A stretch of 64,000 bases of DNA, from the NCBI RefSeq assembly GCF_001623405.1, contig NZ_LUHG01000090.1, positions 1 to 64,000 on the forward strand, read 5' to 3'. Every line of letters starts with the position of its first letter. The first letter of the stretch is position 1. A program made the translations under genes and the position numbers. Positions 17,935 through 26,024 of this stretch are shown here, one piece after another. This stretch comes from Hydrotalea flava. Lineage in GTDB: Bacteria; Bacteroidota; Bacteroidia; Chitinophagales; Chitinophagaceae. The notes below the pieces were generated by a model. The model saw nothing but the letters and a program-made list of their open reading frames with translations. It searched no databases and had not been told where the DNA came from.

Positions 17935-19593
17935 AGCACCAATTACATTGAGCCATAAGAAACTAACCCCTAGAATATTGTATTTGTTTAATACAAACAC
18001 CAGTATTACTATAAGTTCACTTACAATGGCCGCCCAGAAAACAGCATTCCCTTTTACTGATTTCATATAAAACGCTACTAAAAATATACCGAGTATCACC
18101 CCATAAAAAAGTGATCCCAAAACATTTACGGCTTCAATGAGACTGCCCATGCCAATCACAAACTCTGCTACAATTACACAGAAAATACCCCATGCAAGGG
18201 TATAAAATTTTGAGATTTTATAATTATTAAGTGCTTCATCATAAGAAGCGGGTAAATCTTCTTTCTTTTTTTGAAAACGCAAATGAAAATCAATAACTGA
18301 AGTAGCAGCCAATGAATTCAGTGCTGCTGCAGTTGACCCCCAGGCTGCTAAAAAAATAATGGCAATGAGTAATCCTACTAAACCATGCGGTAAATAGTCT
18401 ACTACAAAGCGCAGAAAAATATAATTGGTATCATTGGTATCGCCGGTAATACCTGCTTTTTGAAACAAACCCTGATAACTGGTTTTGAGTTGCTGCGAAT
18501 GTACATTCAGTTCCTGCAATTTTGCTCTTGCCTTATCGGGTTCGGTATTCCATATTTTAAGAGCTGCCTGCTTTTCTGCATTTATCTGGTTGTATTGCTG
18601 TTCTAACAATATGGCATTGTGTTTCTGGCTGCTGTTCAGCAATTGTTCATGCACCACATTGTTAAAAAAAATAGGCTGGTCGCTGAATTGATAAAACGTA
18701 AACAATAAAGCGCCTATCAGTAAAATACCAAATTGCATGGGCACTTTTACCAATCCGTTCAACAACAAACCCATTTTGCTTTCTTTATCATTTTTGGCGG
18801 TAAGATAACGGCCTACCTGACTTTGGTCGGTACCAAAATAGGAAAGCGCCAAGAAGAAACCGCCAATAATACCGCTCAGCAAATTATACTTGTCTTTCCA
18901 GTCGAACCCATTTTTAGTAAACCCCGTGGTAATTACATTTAATTTACCATTACTGCCGCTAATTTTCAATGCATCCGTAAAGCCAAAGCCGTTGGGCAAT
19001 AAATGTACAATCATAAAAGCTGCAATTGCCATTCCTGCAAATATGATAATGAGCTGCAATTGCTGGGTATAGGCAACTGCTTTTGCCCCGCCACTTACTG
19101 TGTAAATAATCAACAGACCGCCCATGATGATATTGGTGATATAAATATTCCAGCCAAACAATGAAGACAGAATGATGGCGGGTGCGTAAATACTGATACC
19201 GGTTGAAAGACCACGAGATAAGAGGAATAAAAAAGAAGTAAAGGAGCGGGTTTTAATATCGAAGCGATGTTCTAAAAACTCATACGCCGTAAAAATTTTT
19301 AAACGGCTGAACAAAGGTACAAAGCTGATGCAGATAATGACCATGGCAATAGGTAAACCAAAATAATACTGCACAAAGCGCATACCGTCAGTAAATGCCT
19401 GACCTGGGGCCGATAAAAAAGTGATGGCACTGGCCTGGGTACCCATTACACTTAACAACACCAAATACCAGGGCATAGAACGATTGGAGAGAAAATAGCC
19501 TTCCAGGTTCTTTTCTGTTTGGCTCTTGTATATCCCATAAGCAATGATGCCTACCAATATGAGCGTAAGAACAATCCAGTCAATTTGGTTCAT
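17881..19593 (-). CDS. Sodium:solute symporter (SSS family)
   Basis: About 570 residues. It has the SSS core with about 13 membrane helices, including SVMGTQASAITFLSAPGQAF (sodium and substrate site region in helix 1-2) and LSYFGTDQSQVGRYLT. A hydrophilic, Gln/Lys-rich insert of about 75 residues (around 330-405, predicted coiled coil) interrupts the helices; similar inserts occur in related Bacteroidota symporters. Substrate is unknown: sugars, sialic acid and organic acids are all transported in this family. The start is the ATG at 19593, which overlaps the TGA of a 39-residue membrane-peptide ORF in an ATGA arrangement. Apparent N-terminal extension beyond this ATG is that peptide's sequence read in the wrong frame. 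Confidence 0.9.
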   Translation of the reverse strand: MNQIDWIVLTLILVGIIAYGIYKSQTEKNLEGYFLSNRSMPWYLVLLSVMGTQASAITFLSAPGQAFTDGMRFVQYYFGLPIAMVIICISFVPLFSRLKIFTAYEFLEHRFDIKTRSFTSFLFLLSRGLSTGISIYAPAIILSSLFGWNIYITNIIMGGLLIIYTVSGGAKAVAYTQQLQLIIIFAGMAIAAFMIVHLLPNGFGFTDALKISGSNGKLNVITTGFTKNGFDWKDKYNLLSGIIGGFFLALSYFGTDQSQVGRYLTAKNDKESKMGLLLNGLVKVPMQFGILLIGALLFTFYQFSDQPIFFNNVVHEQLLNSSQKHNAILLEQQYNQINAEKQAALKIWNTEPDKARAKLQELNVHSQQLKTSYQGLFQKAGITGDTNDTNYIFLRFVVDYLPHGLVGLLIAIIFLAAWGSTAAALNSLAATSVIDFHLRFQKKKEDLPASYDEALNNYKISKFYTLAWGIFCVIVAEFVIGMGSLIEAVNVLGSLFYGVILGIFLVAFYMKSVKGNAVFWAAIVSELIVILVFVLNKYNILGVSFLWLNVIGALLVAIISWLIQILLPNN

Positions 19594-19709
19594 GAAAAAT
19601 ATTGTGTAAACCAGGTAAAAAATATAATTTCTGCAATCAACGCTATAATTACCAACAGGTACCATTTATTCCAACCGGTGAAAACAATTATTTTATTGTT
19701 TTGTGGCAT
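19590..19709 (-). CDS. 39-residue single-helix membrane peptide coupled to the SSS symporter
   Basis: A short ORF from ATG at 19709 to TGA at 19590. It has a polar N-terminus (MPQNNKIIVFTGWNKW), then one hydrophobic helix (YLLVIIALIAEIIFFTWF) and a short tail (TQYFS). Its stop overlaps the symporter start in ATGA, the classic arrangement for translational coupling. The orientation would follow the Lys-rich N-terminus (inside). I do not recognise the family. It could be a small accessory subunit, by analogy with the small DUF4212 and YhdT-type partners of other SSS carriers, but it is only about half their size. It is judged real because of the coupling and the clean helix; no homology can be shown from sequence alone. 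Confidence 0.6.
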   Translation of the reverse strand: MPQNNKIIVFTGWNKWYLLVIIALIAEIIFFTWFTQYFS

Positions 19710-19920
19710 TTGATTAATTTTTTTCTGAACCCTTTTAAATAAACCGATAATAACAAACTAAGCAGCCTTTAAAAAGTAATTGAATCTTTAATGCAATCAT
19801 CATATTCACTTCAGTATCATTCCTTTTGCAGTTTAGCTAATTATTCTCATATCATCAAGTCTTGTAACGGGAATACTGCTGCATTTTTGCTAAAGTTTTA
19901 TTAAAGCTGCCTAAACACTG

Positions 19921-20064
19921 CTATTTTCCATTTACTAAACTGCCTGCAAACAAACCCAAAGCCAACCCAATGAGCAAACCGATTTTTACATTTTTAATTA
20001 AAAAACCCAAGGCAATACCAATAATTAATATCGTAAAAAAACCTATTTTTTTTCTGGGATGCAT
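19921..20064 (-). CDS. 47-residue small membrane protein downstream of the PIG-L gene
   Basis: ATG at 20064, stop at 19921. The peptide has a basic N-terminus (MHPRKK) and two glycine-spaced hydrophobic stretches (IGFFTILIIGIALGFLI and IGLLIGLALGLFAGSLV) joined by KNVK, compatible with a helical hairpin with glycine-zipper packing. It starts 5 nt after the stop of the PIG-L deacetylase, so it is probably co-transcribed with it. Function is unknown. The 210 bp between it and the symporter operon (19710-19920) hold no gene that I can see. Confidence 0.55.
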   Translation of the reverse strand: MHPRKKIGFFTILIIGIALGFLIKNVKIGLLIGLALGLFAGSLVNGK

Positions 20065-20069
20065 TGTTA

Positions 20070-22610
20070 TTATTCGTGTTTAGGTAAAGCAATTAAATTT
20101 GCCAATAATTTATAAGCACCTGGCACTCCGGCAGGTAATTGCCGAAACAATACCAAACTTACATAAGCTACATTGCCTTTGCCATAAGGGGCAATAATTA
20201 AACTGCCTGATGATGGGGCTTCATCTGTATCATGCATACTCAGCGGGGCTTCAAAATGCGCATCATTGGTTTGTGCCTGATAGGTGCTGCGTTCCTGTAC
20301 CCATCCTTCAAAATCGTTTTCGGTGATTTTGTTGGGGAAATTTAATACGCTATGCTTCGGTAACAAAAATTGAACCGGCGAATTTTCTTCCGTTACCCGC
20401 GGACTACCATTCACTAAGAATTTGTAGGGACCCGCCTGAACCGGTTTATTGTTGATAAAATTGCTTTTATAGTATTGAATAATGAGGTTACCCCCGTTGT
20501 GAATGTAGCGGTTAAAAATATCATTTTTGGTAGTGAGAAATTCATGAATATTATACGCTCGAATACCAATTAAAACGGCATCGAACTGACGAAGTTTTTC
20601 ATCGGTAATGTCCTGCTCCTGCAACCACTGCACCTGATAACCCAATTGTTGAATGGCATCGGGCAGTTTATCGCCGGCACCGGCAATATAAGCCACCCTT
20701 GTACCCACTACTTTTATCGGTTCGGTAATTACTTTTACACTGTCTGTATACAAATAATGAATGGTAGGTATATGATTGTAGGCAATTTTCTTTACGTTTA
20801 AATGATAGGTTTCATTTTTTCCCTGAATGGGGATAATAACGGAAGGTTGAATAACAGGCACTTGCTTCGCATTAAAAATGCCCCCCAAAGGCACCGGCCA
20901 GGCATAATTTTTCCCGGCTTCAAAAAGTAGCGTTGTATCTTTGGTATACACAATGGTGTTGCCTTGTTGCAATTGATAGGTTACAGGAACTTTGGATCCA
21001 CCATAATTGGCTTGTAATTGAACGTTTAAAAGAGGCGGATTAACCTGCTTGCCTTCCCTTTCCACATTACTCAATACCACATTGGGTTGTATACTAACTG
21101 TAACAGGTGGTGTAATCACAAAGGGCTGGTACACTTCTCCTTTTACAGGATCGAGATATTTATACTGCACGGCTTTTTGAATGGTAAATACCAAATCCTC
21201 TAACGCAAACGTAAACGCAACTGCATAAGCAGGCGGACTTTCAGGTTTGCCAATTAAAGTTTGGTCGTTTACCGTAAACATGCCTACATTTTCCATAGGG
21301 TGCACCAACCAATAAGGCTGTGAAACCGGCTGCTGCAATGCTACCGGAAATTTTCGTTCGAAAGCAATATTATCATTTACAGGCAACAATTGAGCAATGG
21401 CCGTATCAAACAACACTTGTTGCCTGCTCATTAAGGTTAACTTTTTCAGATGTAAAGCAACCGGTAATCGTTTGTTCACAAAAAACTGTAATTGCATGTG
21501 CTGCCCTTCTACTGCATATTCATTGCTACTGGTAGCTTCTGCCATCAATCCACTGCAATCCACAATCAGGTTTATCACTTCCTTCAATTTTTCCTTTGTC
21601 CAATCATTTTGTTCAGGTAATTGTTGAATAGCATGGTATATATGAACCAATGCAGGCAAAGAATTTTCGGGGTGTTGAATATTGTATTGTTGTAATAAAT
21701 CATTCACCAAAGGAATAATGGCGGCACCGCCTTTGATGCGGCTCCAGGTAATATTAATGCCATCCATCAAGGTACTATCTGGCGGGGTACCACCGGTAGT
21801 GGTAAAATATTCGGTAATACTACCTTCCCTTCTGGGCCTGCCTTCACCCTGGCTTTTGTGCATGCTTCTGGCTTCGCCTCCAATTTCTCCATAACTTTCG
21901 CCCAACAACGCATTATAGCCGCCTACTTCAATTTTTAACTGATCGTTGGCGGTGGTATTGATGCTGCCAAAGTTGTACGTATTCCACAAAATACGTTTGG
22001 CTTGCCAGGGCTTTACGCCATATTTAAATTGTTCAGGAAATTTAGTAGAATCGGCGGCGGCAGTAAATGCTTCGTTTGCCAAAATAGCAGAAGCCCAGTG
22101 ATGGCCATGTCCTGCTCTTTTATCACGTGGAAAACGGGTAATGATTACATCAGGCTGGTATTTGCGTATTACCCAAACAATATCGGCCAGTACTTTTTCT
22201 TTATCCCAAATATGCAATGCCTCTGTAGCACTTTTGCTAAATCCAAATTCAAATGCCCGGCTAAAATACTGGCCACTTCCATCTATTCTTCTGGCAGCAA
22301 GCAATTCCTCCGTTCTAATCAGTCCCAATTCAAAACCCTGTTCATCTCCAATTAAATTTTGACCGCCATCTCCTCTGGTTAAACTCAGGTAAGCAGTTTT
22401 ATACAAAGCTCCCTTTGCCAGATAAGGCAACAGGGTATTGTTTTCATCATCCGGATGTGCAGCCACATATAATACACTACCCAGCACATTTAATTTTTTC
22501 ATCTGCAAAAAAATAGCTGCACTGTTTACAATGGGCGGATTTTGTGCCAACACAGTCTCACTGTATAACAGGCCTGCAGCCCAACAAAAAAGGAATACTA
22601 ATTTTCGCAT
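20070..22610 (-). CDS. Secreted PIG-L (LmbE-like) deacetylase with C-terminal GATase1-like domain
   Basis: About 846 residues with a signal peptide ending VLAQ. The N-terminal domain (about 45-330) is a zinc-dependent PIG-L/LmbE N-acetylglucosaminyl deacetylase: AHPDDEN near residue 51, then TRGDGGQN, a GLIRTEEL segment, TRFPRD, and a GHGHHWA segment supplying a zinc-ligand His. The middle is beta-rich. The last ~220 residues (AVLIGIRAYN, YIHNGGNLIIQYY) resemble a ThuA/glutamine-amidotransferase-like fold, which is common in large Bacteroidota PIG-L proteins. It probably removes N-acetyl groups from an extracellular amino-sugar conjugate; the substrate is unknown. Homology and signal peptide support the ATG at 22610 rather than 22712. 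Confidence 0.88.
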   Translation of the reverse strand: MRKLVFLFCWAAGLLYSETVLAQNPPIVNSAAIFLQMKKLNVLGSVLYVAAHPDDENNTLLPYLAKGALYKTAYLSLTRGDGGQNLIGDEQGFELGLIRTEELLAARRIDGSGQYFSRAFEFGFSKSATEALHIWDKEKVLADIVWVIRKYQPDVIITRFPRDKRAGHGHHWASAILANEAFTAAADSTKFPEQFKYGVKPWQAKRILWNTYNFGSINTTANDQLKIEVGGYNALLGESYGEIGGEARSMHKSQGEGRPRREGSITEYFTTTGGTPPDSTLMDGINITWSRIKGGAAIIPLVNDLLQQYNIQHPENSLPALVHIYHAIQQLPEQNDWTKEKLKEVINLIVDCSGLMAEATSSNEYAVEGQHMQLQFFVNKRLPVALHLKKLTLMSRQQVLFDTAIAQLLPVNDNIAFERKFPVALQQPVSQPYWLVHPMENVGMFTVNDQTLIGKPESPPAYAVAFTFALEDLVFTIQKAVQYKYLDPVKGEVYQPFVITPPVTVSIQPNVVLSNVEREGKQVNPPLLNVQLQANYGGSKVPVTYQLQQGNTIVYTKDTTLLFEAGKNYAWPVPLGGIFNAKQVPVIQPSVIIPIQGKNETYHLNVKKIAYNHIPTIHYLYTDSVKVITEPIKVVGTRVAYIAGAGDKLPDAIQQLGYQVQWLQEQDITDEKLRQFDAVLIGIRAYNIHEFLTTKNDIFNRYIHNGGNLIIQYYKSNFINNKPVQAGPYKFLVNGSPRVTEENSPVQFLLPKHSVLNFPNKITENDFEGWVQERSTYQAQTNDAHFEAPLSMHDTDEAPSSGSLIIAPYGKGNVAYVSLVLFRQLPAGVPGAYKLLANLIALPKHE

Positions 22611-22928
22611 ATTTTTTTCAATAAAAGATTTTATACATATATTTAAGGTAACAGCTACAATACTACCAACAAAGAAATGTGTACAAGTTATATACGAAGA
22701 TAAATGAACCATTCAAAAATGCCTGCATAAGGTGATGAATGGCTGGTTATCTGCTTAAAATATCGTTAAGATCTTTTATTGATAGCTCCTATCCGATTTG
22801 CTTTTTGAATATATTATAGATAATTATAACAAGTTTAAAAAAATCATCTGGCAAACCATTAAAAAAATTGTAGCTTCGGGCAGTTGATTAAATATGCACA
22901 TTAATTAAAATATTAAATCATTGAACTG
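22611..22928. other. Intergenic region between divergent PIG-L and oxidoreductase genes
   Basis: 318 bp, AT-rich, between two divergent genes, so it should hold both promoters. On the plus strand a one-mismatch -7 element (TAGCTTCG, 22871-22878) lies about 50 nt ahead of the oxidoreductase. I see no RNA gene, repeat or credible small ORF. Confidence 0.5.
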
Positions 22929-23975
22929 ATGAATGCACCGATTAAAACTGCGCTGCTTTCTTTTGGCATGAGTGGAAAAGTATTTCATGCACCCTTTATT
23001 GATGCGCATCCAGGTTATATTTTAGTGGGTGCCTGGGAAAGAAGTAAAAAACAAATTCAACAAATTTATCCACATACAAAAAGCTACGATACACTGGAAG
23101 CATTATTGGCAGATGATATTGATTTGGTAATTGTAAACACCCCCAACGAAACCCATTATGCCTATACCCGGCTGGCATTGTTGGCCGGAAAAAATGTGGT
23201 GTTAGAAAAACCCATTACTGTTACCACAGCTGAAGCCAAAGCCTTGAAAGAACTGGCATTACAGCAGCAGTTAATGATTTGTCCGTACCAAAACCGCCGC
23301 TACAATAGCGATTATTTAACCACCAAACGTGTAATTGAATCGGGATTGTTGGGAAACATTGTAGAAGCAGAATTGCGGTTTGATCGATATACCCCTCATT
23401 TAAGCTCAAAAGCACATAAGGAAACCGGCAAGCCGGGCACAGGTGTTTTGTACGATTTAGGTTCACATTTAATTGACCAGGCATTGCAATTATTTGGTGA
23501 ACCCGAAGCTTTGTTTGCAGATATTGCTGTTACCCGACCCGGCTCTGTGATTGATGATTATTTTGAATTGCTTTTGTATTACAAACATTGCAGAGTACGT
23601 TTAAAAAGCGGCTATTTTGTGCGGGAACCCCTACCGGGTTACATTGTATTTGGAACAGCCGGCAGTTTTTTAAAATCGAAAGCAGATGTGCAGGAAAATC
23701 ATTTAATAGAAGGCAAAAAACCAACCATGCCCAATTGGGGCATTGAACCTGAAGCCGAACAGGGTTTATTGCATACAGCAATAGACGGAAAAATAATACG
23801 GGAACATGTACCTACCGAAAAAGGCAATTACATGGGGTATTTTGAAGCCTTGTATCAGGCATTGGTGCATCAGCAACCCTTACCTGTTACCATTGATGAA
23901 AGCACAGCTGTAATTGCTATTATTGAAAAAGCTTTTGAAAGTAACCAAAAGGGATGCAAAGTAATACTGAGCTAA
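22929..23975 (+). CDS. Gfo/Idh/MocA-family NAD(P)-dependent oxidoreductase
   Basis: 348 residues. An N-terminal Rossmann fold (about 1-120) with the nucleotide-binding loop in the slightly unusual form SFGMSGKVFH, followed by the family hallmark EKPITVT containing the catalytic-site Lys. The C-terminal alpha/beta domain contains the substrate-site segment YDLGSHLIDQAL. The KVFHAPF variant is typical of the YhhX/YdgJ-like subgroup. It should oxidise or reduce a sugar, inositol or related polyol; the substrate is unknown. It is monocistronic and convergent with the MtfA-like gene 8 nt away. Confidence 0.9.
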   Translation: MNAPIKTALLSFGMSGKVFHAPFIDAHPGYILVGAWERSKKQIQQIYPHTKSYDTLEALLADDIDLVIVNTPNETHYAYTRLALLAGKNVVLEKPITVTTAEAKALKELALQQQLMICPYQNRRYNSDYLTTKRVIESGLLGNIVEAELRFDRYTPHLSSKAHKETGKPGTGVLYDLGSHLIDQALQLFGEPEALFADIAVTRPGSVIDDYFELLLYYKHCRVRLKSGYFVREPLPGYIVFGTAGSFLKSKADVQENHLIEGKKPTMPNWGIEPEAEQGLLHTAIDGKIIREHVPTEKGNYMGYFEALYQALVHQQPLPVTIDESTAVIAIIEKAFESNQKGCKVILS

Positions 23976-23983
23976 ATTGAGCA

Positions 23984-24775
23984 TCATTGATCAGATGTTT
24001 GAAGTAGTTGAGCAGGATTTTGACGAAATGTTTTTTCTAACAATGCATACAATTGCGGATGATGTTGCGCCAATAAATGCGGTTGTGAAAAGAAATATTC
24101 ACTTACTACCGCTAAAAATTCTGCGGGATTAGTTGCACCATAAATATTAATATCGCTCTGTCCGGCCTGCATTTCCTGCATAGTTCGATGTATTAACTGT
24201 ACCCAAGGCAAAACGTAGGGTTTGCTTAATAAACTTTCCGGTATACCATCAGTAGAGCCATCAGCTTTATCTAACAAGTGTACAAATTCATGAATGGCTG
24301 TATTGCTTTTACTATGTTCATTCATAAAACCTTCTCGCAGCGATTGTTGCGATAAAATCATCATTTGATTGAGGGTGCCGGTACCTACCATCCCCAAAAC
24401 ATCGCAATTTATGCCTTCTAACTGAAAGGTTTTTTCTTCAAAAGCATTGGGATATAATAAAATATGTTGCAAATTATAATAATGCCAGTTAGGAAAACCC
24501 CAAATAGGTATAATGGCACTGCTGGCAATGAGTACCGCATCTAAATCGGTGAGGGTTGTTTTTACCGGATGTATTTTAACATATTGTAAAAATTGCATCA
24601 CTCGTTTTTCAAATAATTTTTGATCGATTGCATTTAGTTGTGTGTAAAAATGTACATGTTGGTTCAGCAATTGGTGCCATGCGGTTGGCATGGGTTGTAT
24701 TTTTTTATGGCGAGGCCAAAATAGGAATAGTGCTACCAATGCAATGGAAACCACCAATAATATCCAAACTGTCAT
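23984..24775 (-). CDS. MtfA-like zinc peptidase (M90 family), membrane anchored
   Basis: 263 residues. A single N-terminal hydrophobic helix (VWILLVVSIALVALFLFW) is followed by a cytosolic- or periplasmic-facing domain with the zinc site HEFVH and the downstream DKADGSTDGIP segment, typical of MtfA/YeeI peptidases. E. coli MtfA is known to bind the Mlc repressor and affects glucose PTS expression, but there is no reason to expect that partner here. The N-terminal anchor is a difference from the soluble E. coli protein. It follows the transaldolase gene on the same strand, separated by a terminator. Confidence 0.85.
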   Translation of the reverse strand: MTVWILLVVSIALVALFLFWPRHKKIQPMPTAWHQLLNQHVHFYTQLNAIDQKLFEKRVMQFLQYVKIHPVKTTLTDLDAVLIASSAIIPIWGFPNWHYYNLQHILLYPNAFEEKTFQLEGINCDVLGMVGTGTLNQMMILSQQSLREGFMNEHSKSNTAIHEFVHLLDKADGSTDGIPESLLSKPYVLPWVQLIHRTMQEMQAGQSDINIYGATNPAEFLAVVSEYFFSQPHLLAQHHPQLYALLEKTFRQNPAQLLQTSDQ

Positions 24776-24794
24776 GCCATCTGTTTTAAATGTT

Positions 24795-24831
24795 AAAAAA
24801 AAATCTACACAGTTTATATGTAGATTTTTTT
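24795..24831 (-). terminator. Rho-independent terminator after the transaldolase gene
   Basis: Perfect 9-bp inverted repeat (AAATCTACA at 24801-24809, TGTAGATTT at 24819-24827) with a 9-nt loop, flanked by A and T runs on both sides. It directly follows the fsa stop codon on the minus strand. The flanking runs could also make it work in the other direction. Confidence 0.75.
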
Positions 24832-24852
24832 ATAGAATGAATGTGATTATAT

Positions 24853-25503
24853 TTACATTTTTTTGGCATCTTCTAAAAACTTAGCCAATCCTATATCGGT
24901 TAAAGGGTGTTTCAATAAACCGAGGATAGAATCTAATGGACAAGTGCAAACATCGGCACCGGCTTCCGCACATTTTACAATATGCAATGAGCTACGGATG
25001 GAGGCTGCCAATATTTCTGTTTCAAAACCCTGTAAGGAATAAATATGCGCAATTTGTGCAATCAGTTCTACCCCATCCCAATTGGTATCGTCAATACGCC
25101 CAATAAAGGGTGATACATATTTGGCGCCTGCTTTAGCTGCTAAAATAGCCTGACCAGCAGAAAATACCAAAGTACAGTTGGTTTTAATACCATTATCGGT
25201 AAACCATTTAATGGCTTTTACGCCATCTTTAATCATAGGAACTTTTACTACAATATTGGGGTGGATGGCTGCTAATTTTTTACCTTCGGTAACAATACCA
25301 TCAAAATCGGTTGAGAAAACTTCTGCACTAATATCGCCATCTACCATTTCACAAATGGTTTTGTAATGGTTCATTATAGCATCGTTGCCTTTTACACCTT
25401 CTTTTGCCATTAAAGAGGGATTGGTGGTAACACCATCTAAAATACCTAAATCGTTTGCTTCTTTAATTTGAGCAAGATTTGCGGTATCAATAAAAAATTT
25501 CAT
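24853..25503 (-). CDS. fsa: Small transaldolase / fructose-6-phosphate aldolase
   Basis: 216 residues, the short TalC/FSA class of class I aldolases. The opening MKFFIDTANLAQIKEAN and the DGVTTNPSL motif are diagnostic, and the Schiff-base Lys is at 87 in NIVVKVPM. It performs either transaldolase chemistry (dihydroxyacetone transfer between sedoheptulose 7-phosphate and glyceraldehyde 3-phosphate) or fructose 6-phosphate cleavage. Sequence alone does not separate the two; in organisms without a long transaldolase it usually acts as the transaldolase of the pentose phosphate pathway. It is monocistronic with its own terminator. Confidence 0.93.
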   Translation of the reverse strand: MKFFIDTANLAQIKEANDLGILDGVTTNPSLMAKEGVKGNDAIMNHYKTICEMVDGDISAEVFSTDFDGIVTEGKKLAAIHPNIVVKVPMIKDGVKAIKWFTDNGIKTNCTLVFSAGQAILAAKAGAKYVSPFIGRIDDTNWDGVELIAQIAHIYSLQGFETEILAASIRSSLHIVKCAEAGADVCTCPLDSILGLLKHPLTDIGLAKFLEDAKKM

Positions 25504-25576
25504 GATGAATTATTTAAAACGTGAACAATAGACGGAAAAATAATTGCTTTTACGAAAGCATTGAACATAATAAAAA

Positions 25577-25671
25577 GGCAGGCTACTCACATCGCACCGC
25601 TACAACCGCTTATCCTTGCTGCATTCCTGCCCTGGGGAGGTTCAGCAGGAGCTGGTCGTGTAAGACCTGCC
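25577..25671 (-). ncRNA. ffs: Signal recognition particle RNA (small bacterial type, 4.5S-like)
   Basis: On the minus strand the apical domain is diagnostic: CCAGGGCAGGAATGCAGCA has a GGAA tetraloop closed by GCA/TGC and the symmetric internal loop CAGG/AGCA that binds the Ffh M domain. The 5' GGCAGG and 3' CCTGCC ends pair to close the hairpin, with CTTAC/GTGAG continuing the stem. The total is about 95 nt, the normal small-SRP length. A run of U follows the 3' end and acts as terminator. The 5' end coincides with the start expected from the promoter at 25677-25684. With Ffh it targets nascent membrane and secreted proteins to the translocon. Confidence 0.88.
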
Positions 25672-25676
25672 GGCTG

Positions 25677-25684
25677 CAAATGTA
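25677..25684 (-). promoter_or_regulatory. -7 promoter element for the SRP RNA
   Basis: The minus strand reads TACATTTG, an exact TAnnTTTG match, ending 6 nt before the predicted first base of ffs. A weak -33 (TGTG) lies about 19 nt upstream. The spacing to the RNA end makes this one of the better-supported promoters in the window. Confidence 0.6.
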
Positions 25685-26024
25685 AGGCAACTAATTAAAT
25701 TTACACACTACATTTTATTGATTTTCGGAATAGGGAATATTCTTTACTGTAATTAATGGGTATAAAACACAAAAATTGAGTGAATATGTTTCTTAAATAC
25801 ATTAATAAAATTATTAATATTTTAAATTTGTGTTTGTAAAAAAATCATTAAAAGTCAATAAAATTATTTTCATCTTAAATTTGCATATTCATTTTTAGAT
25901 GGATGGAGATTTTAGCATAGCAAACCTTTTTTAGCCACCATTTCAAAATGTAACCTCACCATTACCCGCATCAAAAGGCAAAACACAAAGTTTTGTGCAT
26001 TTTTATTCAATTAATTGGGCGGAA
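25685..26024. other. AT-rich intergenic region between ffs and the GT39 gene
   Basis: About 340 bp, strongly AT-rich (runs such as ATTAATAAAATTATTAAT). It contains the upstream part of the ffs promoter and presumably the promoter of the following gene. No clear TAnnTTTG element or ORF was found for the plus-strand gene. Confidence 0.5.
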
